Part shown: piece after piece, positions 35,751-48,535 of the stretch | Position numbering within the stretch: position 1 is the first letter of the stretch | Layout: each line of letters opens with the position of its first letter | Source: Paramacrobiotus metropolitanus | Taxonomy: Eukaryota; Tardigrada; Eutardigrada; Parachela; Macrobiotidae | Assembly (NCBI RefSeq): GCF_019649055.1 | Contig: NW_026570239.1 | Location: 310,001 to 374,000 of the forward strand | Reading direction: 5' to 3' | Length of the DNA stretch: 64,000 bases | Notes under the pieces: model-generated | Told to the model about the DNA's origin: nothing | Seen by the model: only the letters and a program-made list of their open reading frames with translations | Database searches by the model: none | Position numbers and translations under genes: made by a program

Positions 35751-38700
35751 ATGGACAATTTTCTGGAGCACCGAAGCCGATTCCGTGGAGGACCACAGGG
35801 CCTGACTCCTTTCCTTTTCTCCGTGCTGGTTGTTATTCCGGGCACCGCATCAACCCACATCCAAGCTGTCAATATGATCGCCAATCAAACCGTTAATAAT
35901 ACAAGGACGTCTAACTGGTATAAAGAACCTGGTAAGTTATTCTGGCCAGTGGCCAATGCAAAAGGGCAGATTTAATTCAATTTCTAGCGTGTTACTACGG
36001 TATTAACAGAGATAATTAGTGTCGTGCTTGATATCGTACTGACCTCTGATACTCCTTCTTACCGAATCTTACGTATCACCCATAATTTCCGAACCGGATG
36101 TTGCGCGCACGAATCGGTGCCTGGTCCGTGTTTGCAACCATAAAATATCATAAAATAACGAAAACAGATTAAGTAAAAGTGCGCGAGAAACGAAAGTGAC
36201 CGAGCATGAGCAAGCTTTCCTTACTTTGAAGCACTTAGCTGAGGTCGGTGCAGATAAGCTTTCCGGGGACGCTCAAATGCGCTGGCGTTGCCGTTGCATA
36301 TTTAAATCGTAGTTCAACTATCTGCCGGTACTTCCGCTGGGCGGGTGTATGAAACCCCTTTCCAGAAGTTCTACTCTCATGAAGATGCAGTGGTTGCTTC
36401 TTGTTTGCTAGGAGAAAACGGAACACTGCCAGGAACATTCAGGCTCTGTTCCAATGCGTCGGACCCGAACGGACTCCAGGCAGCCAAAGGGCTTGAGAGC
36501 TACCTTGACCCTCGTCGTTTGCAGGGATTGAAGAGCATAGACTTCTATGTTCCGCTTCAGCTTCTCCTACAACTTTTCCAACAGTTCCTAGGAATGAGAG
36601 AGTTTATGGGCCAACACGTAATTGCCCTACACACTAATCAAACCAAGAATCTAACAATACCCGAGCTGCAGGATGCTCTCACTTATGCTTGGCTACCGAC
36701 TCTCGGTAAGATTTCCCCGGCATCCGTTTGCAAACGTATGCTGTAAAGTTTCGGTGCGCATTTTAGAGAAGAGCAACTGGATATCAACCCGTGCCGAAAT
36801 CATTCAGATTAACAACGGAAAAGGAAGTTTCTCATCCTATGGGTAACTTTGCACTTCCACTACATAAAATCGTATTTGTATGTTTTTCATAACATAAATA
36901 ATTTTGGGATTCGCAGGTCGCCGATGACGATGATTCTCTATACGCTACCAGTGTCGGATGCCTTCTCATCGGAATATTTCTCCCGCATTCTTCCACGGTA
37001 TCCTTGGTTGTACACTCGCAACTCAACCGATCACGAGTTAACCCGAATCGCGCCACCGGCGATCGGCGACTTTATTCAGCGATTGCAGCAGAAGGGTTTG
37101 CCAGTATATGACGGCCCACTTTTTTCCACGACTAGCGTACTGGAAAATCTATACCTGCGGGCCAATTCCACATCCGGCTACTTCGATACTGACCAGTTAA
37201 AGGCGGATGTGATGGACGTCGCTCGACAACTGCGTGTTAAAGAGGGATGCGGAGATGCGGACATGAGCGATGTGGACGTTCATTTTGGTCGATTCAAGCC
37301 GCTTATCATGCCAATGAGAAAAGACGGCGCCTTTTCTGAGTAAGGGTTGTTGTTCAGTGCAATCGCAATCTTTGCGCTTCGTAATGAACTTTACATACCT
37401 CGTTTGTGACACGTATGTTGAAACACATGAGGTTTTTTTCCAGAGAGCCAGTACTGTCCATGCCGTTTGTCATCACCGTGCAGCAGAAAATATTCGTACC
37501 GTATTATGTTGACCTGACGGCGGCACTGGCGAGCCATTCCGATCGATATTACAGACAGGAATACCCGAATAACTCCACGGAACTAAAAATTCCCGGATTT
37601 CGTATAGCCGAACTACCGCTAGTAGATCCTATCTTTTCGTTTCGCATGTACTTGAATCGACCGTTGAATGTGCAGTGGCTACCAGTGCTGGAGAGTCTGA
37701 TGACTGCTCGGTTAAGTTCTGACATAGGTGACCTTACAAAAACATGCTAAGTTTGTATTTATCGCAGTGAAACGTATCTGTTTCTAGACTTTGATGGGCG
37801 AGTGGTAGTGCGTTTATGGGACTTTGATCCAAACGGCTGGATTGTCAACTTTTTTGTGGTTCTGCGCCACGCAAAAATACCGGCGTCACATATGCAGTTC
37901 TTCGTAGATGCTAGACTGTCTTTGGCCACCAATATCTACCGCAAGCTCGATGGTTTAGAGCTCCGATTATCAAATGCAAGCACCGCGTATAGGCTGATGA
38001 GGAATCCTTATGCCGGTTCCTGGCAGGATACGATTAAAGCATCGACCCTTGCGCAATGTAAAGGAGAGAACATTTGGCCCTTACCGGTGGAAGAACAGCT
38101 GTGTCCTCTGAAGAAAACGTTTACGCTGTATGTGGAGCGGTATTCTAAACTTCGATGGGACGATCTAATATCACGTAACAAATGGACTCCGGTGAGCTAT
38201 GCAGCAGCTATTTGCACCAGTTGACTAAATCATTAATAGCGTAAGAGCCCCGTACAACTCGTACTACCCGCGTTGTTATCCCGTTACCAAACTTCTTCCA
38301 GTTATTCAGGAAGCCTATCAAGCGGTTTTATTGCAAACGTTTTTTTTGCAGAATTCAGATAAAATTTTGGATGCAGTACAGCAAGCATTCGCGGTTGCGA
38401 ATCCCGTGACAGTAGACAATATCACGCTGACCATATCACTAATAGAGCGCGATGACAGCTTGGTAACAACCAACTGGTAAGTTCGCTAATTTACACAACA
38501 GTGACAGAAGTGAGGAAATATTTTTTATGTCTGCCAGTTTTTCCCAGCAGAACTTCGTAATGCTAAGCAACTTGTCCAGTAATTCACAGAAATAGGTTTC
38601 CTTTATTTTTACAGGCGAGATGCCACAAAATTTACTTTTGGTCTGTCGTATCCGAAGATGGAAAAAGGAATATACTGGAAACTGTGGCGTTATCCGTCCC

Positions 38701-38786
38701 TGGATGAACTGAACGGTTTCTTGCAGAGCGTTGCAAACTCTGTAATTGCCCACACATGGACTGTCACGGTGCCTACTTCCAGTTAA
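35751..38786 (+). CDS. Unrecognised secreted glycoprotein family, copy 1
   Basis: Eight exons, 652 residues: 35751-35931, 36412-36705, 36767-36842, 36917-37339, 37444-37727, 37788-38191, 38352-38476, 38615-38786. I do not recognise the family. Visible: an N-terminal hydrophobic leader after MDNFLEHRSRFRGG (FLFSVLVVIPGTAST), many NxT/S sites, few cysteines and no later membrane segment, so a secreted or lumenal protein is likely. Hallmarks kept in all copies: DALTYAWLP, EKSNW, YLRANS, FDTDQLKADV, NRPLNVQ, YRKLDGLELR, QQAFAxANPVT, SYPKM followed by YWKLWRYPSLDE. A strand pattern (acidic residues, DG/NG, then a hydrophobic strand such as WIVNFFVVL) recurs about four times and faintly recalls SEA-like modules; this is inference. 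Promoter motif and TATA box lie upstream. Confidence 0.85.
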
Positions 38787-39954
38787 CAACAAAATTTCAT
38801 CCATCAGTGAGCTACCTAACTCTTCCGGCTAATTTTTTTCTGCATCGTATGCTACCGACATTGTGATCACGTTCAACCGTCGATACAATACGAGTACATT
38901 AATTTAAGAGAAAGTTCGGTAATCACAGAACCTGGTGTTTGTGGAGCATTATTTCTGTCACATCTTTTTGGGTTACTGCATCCTTTGTAAATACCATAAA
39001 CGAAATGGTTTTGCCACCTAGTGATGGGTCATGATAGGCTCTATACTGAAAGCCTCGTCGTAGACATCGCTCATTCGACACAAAGTATATTGCTCCTATG
39101 TTATAGAGATTTTTGGTATACTAACGGTGTTGGGAATAGTAAAATCAGGGATTACGTATTCCGGTGTTACGTTATTACCGGTAACGTTTTCGTAGCAATG
39201 CGCTAACTTCAATCGACGCTTAGATCGCAAGATGCAAGCCGTTGAGACCATTTACAAATTTTGTACGGGTATGGAATGAACCTTGGAGGAGCGGTACTAG
39301 AAATGTGACGACCCAATGGCCCAATAGACTTCGGAAGGCGAAAACCGTGCAAGAACAGGTAGAGCGGTCGAAAGTTTTGAAAAACTAGCGTCTGTAATTT
39401 TTAGATGGTCCCCGCTTGCGTGTCACAGAATATATTGAACCGATCGTGAGAAAATGGTGTGTACAATGAGCTACTGCACAATTAATCGTCACACAGACAG
39501 AATGTCCCGTTGTAGAGAGTTTCAAATGTTGAGTCATATGTAGCAATTACAGTCGTACCCGTCGACTAGGAAGGCACAGCGATCGTAATTGATTCCGTTT
39601 GAGATTCTGTGTAAATCAGCGTAGCTCGCGCAATCCCGGACGATAAAATCTGCTTGCGTAGAGCAAAATTTAATAGTTATCATTGTGTGCTATACGACTT
39701 GTCCGGATAGAAGAATTCCGCAAAGCACCGCGCGTAGCTGTTATTAGTACGTATGTAACAAACACATTGCAAAAGAAACCGGCATTTTGCTTCTGATTAT
39801 ATCTGTATATGCCTGGAAGTCGAGTAGGTTCCGGAGGTGCCGCAAAGCATAATAATTACCCGTCCTTAGTGTACTGTATTTATATTTCTAATGGAAACGT
39901 GATTGAGTAAGGCAAATCGCTCAATCACCTCTTACAGGAAAACTCTAGTCGCTC
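38787..39954. other. Intergenic between family copies 1 and 2
   Basis: No gene or clear repeat. It contains the 3' flank of copy 1 and leads to the copy 2 promoter motif. Confidence 0.4.
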
Positions 39955-39976
39955 AGCGCCCGGATAACCGGAACTC
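39955..39976 (+). promoter_or_regulatory. Shared upstream motif, unknown family copy 2
   Basis: CGCCCGGATAACCGGAACTC, about 160 bp before the ATG, followed by a GCGGCGTAAATCTCGCACACT block that matches the second shared element of the other copies. Confidence 0.55.
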
Positions 39977-40124
39977 ACCATATAACTGACATATCTTGCG
40001 GCGTAAATCTCGCACACTGAACGGATGCATGCATATATTAATGCAAAACCGCGATTGCATGCAGCTTGCCATTATACCTGTAAAAGAGAACTATCTGTAT
40101 ATCGATTTCTCAACGATTCATAAC

Positions 40125-43100
40125 ATGATGGAACATCTGATCCCCTTTCGTGCTATATCGAAGTTCTCGACAGGGTTTCTGCTTTCTCTAATGGTAGTAT
40201 TGCCAGCGAATCAGGTACGTCCTTTTGCCTAGCGCAGACGACGAAATCTCTTCACGTATACAGTGTTATATCGTCGGCGAAGGAAAAGATGATGTCCCAT
40301 ACAGGCCGTTTATAATTACTGCCGAACAGCCACCATGTAACAAAGTACTAATTTTCAGTACTTCGAAGTTTGGTTTGATAAACTTCGGTACTTAACTTAC
40401 CATGACGATGACATTTGGTGCATTCATCCTTTTCTAGGAGCCAGTGAAACCTTCCCAGGAACCTTCAGCGTGTGTCCCAGCCTGTCGGACCCGGATCTTC
40501 TCGAGAATCCCGTAGAATTAGGGCGCTATGCTCTTCCTCTCTTGTCACGTGGGTTGTTTAGCAGAAGCTTCGAACCGCCTACCCTCTTCAAGGAGTTCCA
40601 AACCTTTCTCGAACTGAAAGAATTGGTCAGCCAGCACACAGTTGCGGTTCAGCTAAATAGCCGATCTGTGGCTGAGCTGCAAGATGCCCTCACCTACGCA
40701 TGGCTACCCAGTTTTGGTAAAATGTTCTAACCACCATTGAATCGCTTTCCCGGTTCGCTGTTTTTGTACTAACTCTTGTGTGTGGATGTGCACTTCAGAA
40801 AAGAGCAATCGGAGCACGGCACAAGCTGAAATCGAGAATGGAATGGAACTAGAGAATGGAACTAGGTTTTCGACGAATGGGTAAGGACACAAAATTCCAT
40901 TGACACGGTGGAATCTGTAATCGTCTATGGCGACGGTCGGGCATGGTCCATCGCCACCGTCCCTGGGCGGTTAACAGGGCCACTTCCAGGCCGCATGGAA
41001 GTGCCCATGTTAATGGATTCTAGTCCGGAATATCAATATCTATGAATTTCATTTATTCATTTTCAATTGCCCGTTTCCTATTTAACTTCGTTTATGAAAT
41101 AACACTTTTATCTAAGGGGACCCGAAGTCTCCCTTATCGTAGACTTATAAGTTACAGATATTGGGTACTTCAGTAGTACTACTGCCATCACTAGTACCCT
41201 GCCACTGATTGATAAGATATTGGGCAGTACTGCTGGCAATACTTTTTATCGGTAATTCATAAAGGAATATTTATGTACGGTATACCATATATAGAAGTAT
41301 GTATGGAGTATTTAAGTATTTTGCAGGTCGCCATTAATGCTGATTACCTACATGTTACCAGTGCCAGATGTCTTCTTCGAGAAGAATTTCCCCCGCAGCC
41401 TGCCTCAGTATAAATGGTTGTTCGCTCCCAATGAGTTAGGACAAAATGGTCCATCATCGATGAACGAATTCATTCAGCGATTGCAGATCATGGGTTTGAC
41501 AGCATACGACGGTCCGGCGCTATACAAGAGCGGCGGCATACTAGACGATATTTACCTGCGGGCAAACTCTACATACGGCTTCTTTGATACCGACCAGTTG
41601 AAGGCGGATGTGCTGGGAATTGTTAAACAAAAGCGCATTAGACAGAACTGTAGCGACACGAGCGTGGACGATGTGGAAGTTCATTTTGGTCAACTCGAGC
41701 CAGGAATCGTCACATCGAGGGCGAACGGGAAATATTCTGAGTAGGTGCACTTTTCAGTACGACAATAACCGTCGAGGTCTATTGGGTTTGAATCGGTACC
41801 AGGTATAATTTTGGCAGCATTCGTTTCGGCAGTATTGCGGCAACATGTATTAAACGCCCTGGGCCTTATTTTTTTGAGAGTCTCGAAAAGATGCGCTTCG
41901 AACCACAGGCACACGGAGCGCTGAATGCGATGGGCATTTACTATTTCAGATGATTTACTACTACTTTTACTTACTAATACTCGTGGCATTTCAACATTTG
42001 CAAAAAAAACCCTTTATGAACATCGATGCATTTATTTCACTCTTGTTAGAAAACTAAGATTAGCGAGTATGCCGGTAATTCATCTAACTGAGAAAATTAG
42101 CAAATTTTGCAAATCGGAGATACATATCTCAGTTAGTACTATTGCACAAATGTTGGAAGGCGGCTTAAAATCAGCTAGCACAATGTAATAACGTTTTCTG
42201 AGTTGAGCTATTTTCGGTGGCTTGGTAACCCCTGAATCGGGGAAGTTCTGAATCGAAAACCGAATCGTTCTGCTGAACCGACGGCAGCTTTTTTAAATCC
42301 AGAAAACTAAAGTTTTAATCATCGTCAAAAGAGCAACAGCGGAATGCCACTGCTGTCTAGTTGCGTACGGGTTACGTTAAAAAAAGAATCAAGTGTTGGC
42401 GAGACATCGGAAATTCCGAATCCGAAGCTCCTCCCCCCAATTAAGAAAGGTAACGCCCGCTGTGGTTTCAAGCGCCCTCTCCCGTGCATTACAAATAAGT
42501 AGACGCCCCGACATATGCGCCCCGGGCGTTAATAAACTTCGAAGGAACCGCTTTGTTAGACCGCTTAAAAAGTCGTACGATTAGAAATTTCGAGAAAATT
42601 TCCTATTCACTATCTAACCGCTCATCATTGCTTGCCGCCCTCTGATATTGATTTTGATTTAGAGGCTTAAGTATATTATGGCATGTTGGCGTGAGGTGCT
42701 GCTAAATTACCCGGTTCTGTTTCATGTAGTGTGAATGCAATGTCCATTCCAGTCGTTATCAAACTCATACTGCAGCAGAAGGTCCTTCTCTCTGATTCTG
42801 CGGCAATCAGGACAAATTTTGTCGACTGGTTCCCGTTACCCAACCATGCCGATCGCTACTATCTTTATTCACTAACGGCGCAGCGAAGAAATATTAATAC
42901 CACCGGTCTTCATCTAGTGGATCACCAGCCCTTGAATCCCGCGCACTCCTTCCGTATGCACCTGGATCGACCACTGAATGTGCAGTGGATGCCGCTACTG
43001 GAAGCTCAGATGACATCGCAGCTTAATAACAACACCACCGGTAACGTTTTCTGCCGCCTTTGGTAGACTTGTAGGAACTAGGAAGGTGTGTCTCAAAGGT

Positions 43101-44163
43101 TTATTCTGGCAGATCGTTACAATTTAGCGGAGGTGCGTATATGGAATTTTGATCCGGACGGTTGGGTTGTCAACTTTTTTGTAATTCTGCAAGATGAACA
43201 CAGAACGTTGGCTGAATTTGTTCTGGATGGCAGAATGCAGTATGCTGCCAGCATCTACCGTAAACTCGATGGCTTAGAGCTTCGCGTACCATCGGCTAGT
43301 AAAGCGTACCGGTTGATGACGCACGGTGTTGACGAAGATCAGAAGAATACGATCAAAGCAACAATCCTGCGGGCATGCGAAGGAAGGGGTACATGGATTT
43401 TTTTTCCGACCGAAGAGCAGGAGTGTCCCCTGAAAAAAAACTTTACACTGTACATCGAATGGCAGTCGGAGCGTCTCCATTCACGGGACCTTGTGAATGG
43501 ATCTGTAACTGAGTTGCCGGTAAGCAGCAAAATCATCTTTGTTACGGCAGTGGTACGGCCCGAATTCTGGGTAGCCGGAGTTTATTTTGAGTACCCAGGC
43601 TCAGACTTTCAGTAGGCAGACTCAGTGCTTCATGTGCGGGGCAGGTAATGGATGTAGTAATAAAGCAGAAGTAGCTGTCATTGCTTGAACCGTTTCTTCG
43701 CAGAATTCCGATAAAATCTTGGAAGCAGTGCAGCAAGCTTTTGCCGCCGCGAACCCCGTGACAATGGATAACATCACTCTAGCCCTTACCATGACGAAAT
43801 GCAATGACAGTGTACCAACTCCCACGGGGTAAGTTAGTAACATGTAGGTACGCAGCAAAAATGCACATAAGGTTACAAAAGTGGTGTTTACCGGGTTTCG
43901 TCAGCGACATTTTAGAGTATGGAACCTTTCGACATTCAGTGCTTATAATAATTATGTGATTTATGTCTGCTTTACCTTTACCTCACAGGTTTGAAGCTGC
44001 CAAGATTAGTTTTGCCGTGTCGTACCCGAAAATGAGGAGCGGATTGTACTGGAACGTTTGGCGCTATGCATCATTTGATGAGCTGAAAGCCGCCTTGCAG
44101 AGCACTGCAAACGTTATACTTGTCCGCGCAAGGAATCTGGCGGGGCCAGCTTCCGACTACTAA
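40125..44163 (+). CDS. Unrecognised secreted glycoprotein family, copy 2 (altered 5' exons)
   Basis: Exons 40125-40214, 40359-40716, 40799-40880, 41327-41740, 42730-43040, 43113-43519, 43704-43828 and 43989-44163 give 653 residues. Leader: FLLSLMVVLPANQ. It is the most diverged intact copy (VHFGQLEPGIV, NRSTAQAEIENGMELENG) but keeps DALTYAWLP, FDTDQLKADV, YRKLDGLELR and SYPKM. Unlike the other copies, exon 1 is split by an additional intron, and the sequence equal to the old intron 1 is read through as coding (about 40398-40447), since only that model keeps phase. AATAAA is at 44360. The role is unknown. The function may differ from copies 1 and 4. Confidence 0.8.
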
Positions 44164-44539
44164 CCGATTCCAAGTACTGCTTACCGCCTCTCTTTGCTAT
44201 GGAACTGCAAGATTGCATTAATTAAATTAGTCTCAGCTGCCACCTTTTGACCCACCGGAGGATAGCGATTTGGGTTGTTTTGTTAGTCATTAAATTTTGA
44301 CTGCAAGATACCGTAGCCGCGCTTGCAATTTATGTTATGTAGACTGATGGCCGTTGCCCAATAAAACTGAATTAGATCAGAAAACACTATTCGAACCTGC
44401 AACATGCCGTTTGATTAATCCATTTAACCTTTCTACAATGATCAATTAGGAACAGTAATTTATTTAAACTTCTTACTTTACAGATTTAATTATTATTTGA
44501 GCACATTCGTCGACGAGCATCGTATAGCGCAACAAACAC
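44164..44539. other. Convergent 3' flanks of copies 2 and 3
   Basis: Contains the copy 2 polyadenylation signal (44360-44365). Nothing else seen. The 44830-45770 stretch inside decayed copy 3 is also without recognisable content. Confidence 0.4.
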
Positions 44540-47500
44540 TTTGAAGCGTCATGCCTGTGGAAAATAAGGGCCGAAATTTCTCAGAATTAACTGAAACGAT
44601 GTTGTGCAAAATGTAATAGTAATGGAAAGAACAGGCAAACACAACCGTTATTTCCGGTTATAGCTGTGCAAATGTTTGAATTTACCCGTTGGTTGCCTGC
44701 AACTTGTCATCGCGTTCCATCAGTGAAATACTAAGCGTGATATTATCCACGGACCACCGTTAAGGGATTTGCTAGGGCTCCAGCTTGCTCTACTGTATCC
44801 GGAATTTTATATGAATCCAGCGGAAACGAGATCAGTTTGTTATGAAATAATTCTGGATGGATGCAGCGAATAGTTCTCCTGTATCTTATCTTGCGCTCGA
44901 TATGTGTCTTAGCCAACTCCCGGAAACAGTCGCACAGCCTACCACCCATCCTTGGCAATGAGACCGCTTCGCATGCAGAGTAAAGGTTTTATTCAAAGGA
45001 CGCGGCTGTTTTTTTACTGGTACAAAAACAGAATGGAATTGCATAAGGGTCGATGTTTTATTCGTATCCTGCTCTCAGTATCCATCCCAAGCAAGGAGGC
45101 AAAAAAAGTATACCTTTCTAAACCACACACTGAAGCAGTGATCTGAAGACAGTTGCCGAATGACTGCTAAACTTGCCAAATGGGACAACACAATCGTGGA
45201 ATGCACTTGCGATCATTTAAATCTTTTTGCTAACTTTGTGTAGCAGTTTATCGAGATCCTTCGTTCCCAAGGATAAACCACTCACTTTGGATTTTGCCGT
45301 TGTGACGGCAAAACGAAGATCGTGGTGGCATCATGTTGCCCTTTGCTCTGTTTATCATAATGTGTGTACTAACGTTTTTTTTGTCTGGATGTATCGTAAT
45401 GCATACTTTCGGGGCATTTCTGCAAATTCTGTAAACATTTTTTTAGGGTAAGACTTTGCCGGGAAGTGTTATTTGCACGTGGTGACATTTACACGGATGG
45501 TTTTGTGGATAGCGCTGTTCGGAATTTATCTGATTATATATATGTTCGTTCCTTCTACATTATATGCAACGGAGAATACCGGCGAATTCTAACAATGATC
45601 TTTACTGTAGCCGCGCACGATAGATAATGAATCGCTCAATCACAACTTCAGAATAGCGCTGAGAAATCAGCAAAGAAAACAGATGTCTTTAGACACGCAC
45701 AACTACGTGAACATAAATCACAACAGTTGCATAAACACCGGTTTACGACAACGAGCATCACTGTAGACATCACAGGTAAGGCTTCGTCGTCAGCTTATAT
45801 GCTGCACTAGCATTGGATAATCGGAGCTCCAGGCCATCGAGTCTGCGGTAGATGCTGGCGGCGTAAGGAAGTCTGGCATCCACGCCGAGCGATAAATCTG
45901 TTGCCGGTATCTTTGCGTGGCGCAACACCACGAAAAAGTTGACAATCCAACCATTCGAATCAAAGTCCCACAGACGCACTTCCGCTCGCCCATCAGGATC
46001 TGGAAAAACTTACGTTTGGCTAGCGGTCAGGGTACGCAGTAAAAATCAAAATTAGTGCATTTTGAAAATGTCACCTATGTCAGTATTTAAACGGGTCATC
46101 ATCAGAGCCTCCAGTAACGGTAGCCCCTGCACATTCAAAGGTCGATTCAGGTACATCCGGAACGAGAAGTCCGGATTTACTGGCGGCAGTTCGACTAGAC
46201 GAACTCCGGGGATTTTTAGTTCCGTGGCGTTTACGTCTTCCAGGCGGTAGTACCGATCGGAATGGTTTGCCAGTGCCATTAAGTCGGTACCGTAATGGAC
46301 GAATGTCTTCTGCTGCACGGTTACGAGAAAAGGCATGGGCATTACCGTCACACTGCGAAAAAAAATCCAGTGTTTCAGCACCACATCTTGCAAACGTGGC
46401 GTGCAAAGTGAATGAACTTCTTGACTCTTATTTCATAAAGTCAAACAAAAAGAAATGTGAAGTTCTTCAATTAAGGTAAGAAGATCTTTCTCCAGTCTTA
46501 CCCAGCTACTGGAAAAGGTTAGTATAGCAACTGCACTGAAAAACCATCCTTACTCAGTAAACGTGCCGTTTATCCTCATTGGCAGGATGTGCGGCTTGAA
46601 CAGGCCAAAATGAACGTCCACATCGCTCATGCCCGCTTCGCAACAGCCTTCTTTTACGCGCATCTGTCGAGCGACTCCCATCAAATCTGTCTTCAACTGG
46701 TCAGTATCAAAATAGCCGTTGGCACCCGTAGAATTTGCCCGCAAGTAGAGAGTTTCCAGTACGCTTGTGGTAGGAAAAAGCGGGCCTTCATATACAGGCA
46801 CACCCTTCTGCTGCAATCGCTGGATAAAATCGTTAGGTGGAAGAATCTGGATTAACTCGTGGCGAGAGAAATTGCGAGAGTACAACCAAGGATACCACGA
46901 CAGATTGCGGGAGAAATTCGCCGGCGAGAAAACATCGGACACCGGTAGTGTGTAGCTTATAAACATTAACGGCGATCTGCGAAATTTTTAATCATTGCAG
47001 AACCACATACTAAGCGATAATGTCCAGTTACCCATTCGCTGAAAAATACCCCGTTCCGTTATTAATCTGCAGAATTTCGACACGGGTTTCCGTCCAGTTG
47101 CTCTTTTCTGAATGGTACACGAAAACCTTATAGTGTATCTGGGAAAACCGGTGCCGTGGCACTCTTACCGAGACTCGGTAACCACGCATACGTGAGAGCA
47201 TCCTCTAACTCGGCAATTGTCCGATTATTGATGTGCAGCGTAATCAGGTGCTGGCCCATAAATTCTTTGGATCCGAGAAACGGTTGGAGAAGCTGATAGA
47301 GAACGGAAGGCTGAACATAAAAGCGTGTACTGTTTATTCCCCGTAATAAAGGACGGTCGGAGGGATCGGCTTGACCCGCCCTGAGCCCGTCCGGGTCTGA
47401 CACATTGGGGCAAAGGCTGAACGTTCCTGGCACGGTTTCGTTTACTCCTAGTGACACAGGAAATAGTTTGCAAAAGCGCTGCATCTTGACGAAAACTGAT

Positions 47501-47684
47501 CTTCCGAAATCCGGACCAGAACTTAATACAACTAAAAGTCAAAGTACTGACAGTCACTGCGGTACGATTTCATGAGGCAACTGCAGCGACATCGGTCATG
47601 AAGGTTGACCTTTAATTTATTTGCGCAGGAATCAGCCCAATGCAGTAATTGAGAAAAAAATAGTACAGCTAAGGAATAAATTAA

Positions 47685-48535
47685 GGTGAAGGCTCCTCAT
47701 ACCACCTTTTACCACCTTTGGCTCCTAATACCACCTTTCGTACCCCCTTTGGCTCCTAGTACCACCTTTTGCACACCACTTTTGACTCCGCATACCACCA
47801 TTTATTTAGTACTTAACAGTTAACAGGTCTGCCAGATTTTAATATCTGGAATAACTGAATGATTAGCTTGCGCAGCCACATCCATATCTACACGCTTCGC
47901 TTCGTACAATGCCGCATCTATAGCGGATATGAAATCAAATCCCGGATTGGCAATTCTTTCGGCCTGTCGTCCGGCCCGTCTTTTTAGTGGAACCAGTTCT
48001 TTCTTCTCAAAGCATTCTGAAATCCATTTTCGGATACCTTTGCCGGTGTACGATGTCTTTGCCGGTGTACGACTTTTGTGGAAAAGGTCATATGCGAATG
48101 CGGCAGCAAATGGTCCACAATCGACACCATTTGTTTGATTTTGTACGTTTTCGTACCGTACCCGCAACTGCTCTTCCGGCTCATCACGGACTTTTACCGG
48201 TAAAATGATCTTGTGACATTGTAACCTTGAACTTTTACAAAAAAACATCAGAGCAACAAATATTTTAACTTATTCTTTTATTAAAAGCTTGAAAAAACTT
48301 ATGGTGGTATGGGGAGTCAAACGTGGTGTGCAAAAGTGGTATAAGGAGTCAAAGGTGGTATGAAAGGTGGTATTAGGAGCCAAAGGTGGTATAAAGGTGG
48401 TATGCGGAGCCTTCACCATGGTGGTATGGGGAGTCAAACGTGGTGTGCAAAAGGTGGTATAAGGAGTCAAAGGTGGTATGAAAGGTGGTATTAGGAGCCA
48501 AAGGTGGTATAAAGGTGGTATGCGGAGCCTTCACC
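47685..48535. mobile_element. Mutator-like (MULE) element carrying a Ulp1-type peptidase fragment
   Basis: The 851-bp element is bounded by long inverted ends of about 115 bp, outer end GGTGAAGGCTCC, made of GGTGGTAT/GGAGTCAAA subrepeats. A 9-bp direct duplication, ATAAATTAA, flanks both sides (47676-47684 and 48536-48544), the size typical of Mutator elements. The right end is present twice in tandem (units of about 118 bp, 48300-48417 and 48418-48535). It sits in intron 1 of family copy 3. Confidence 0.88.
47820..48248 (-). CDS. Ulp1/SENP-like (C48) cysteine peptidase fragment, transposon-borne
   Basis: A 142-residue open frame is the only coding sequence in the Mutator-like element. NQTNGVDCGPFAAAFAYDL carries the oxyanion Gln and nucleophile Cys pattern (Q followed by DCG) of Ulp1-type peptidases, which cut SUMO or similar conjugates. 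The upstream part with the catalytic His and Asp is not found in the element, so the frame is the C-terminal half and probably inactive, unless spliced to an exon I cannot see. No transposase is present, so the element depends on one in trans. Confidence 0.7.
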   Translation of the reverse strand: MFFCKSSRLQCHKIILPVKVRDEPEEQLRVRYENVQNQTNGVDCGPFAAAFAYDLFHKSRTPAKTSYTGKGIRKWISECFEKKELVPLKRRAGRQAERIANPGFDFISAIDAALYEAKRVDMDVAAQANHSVIPDIKIWQTC

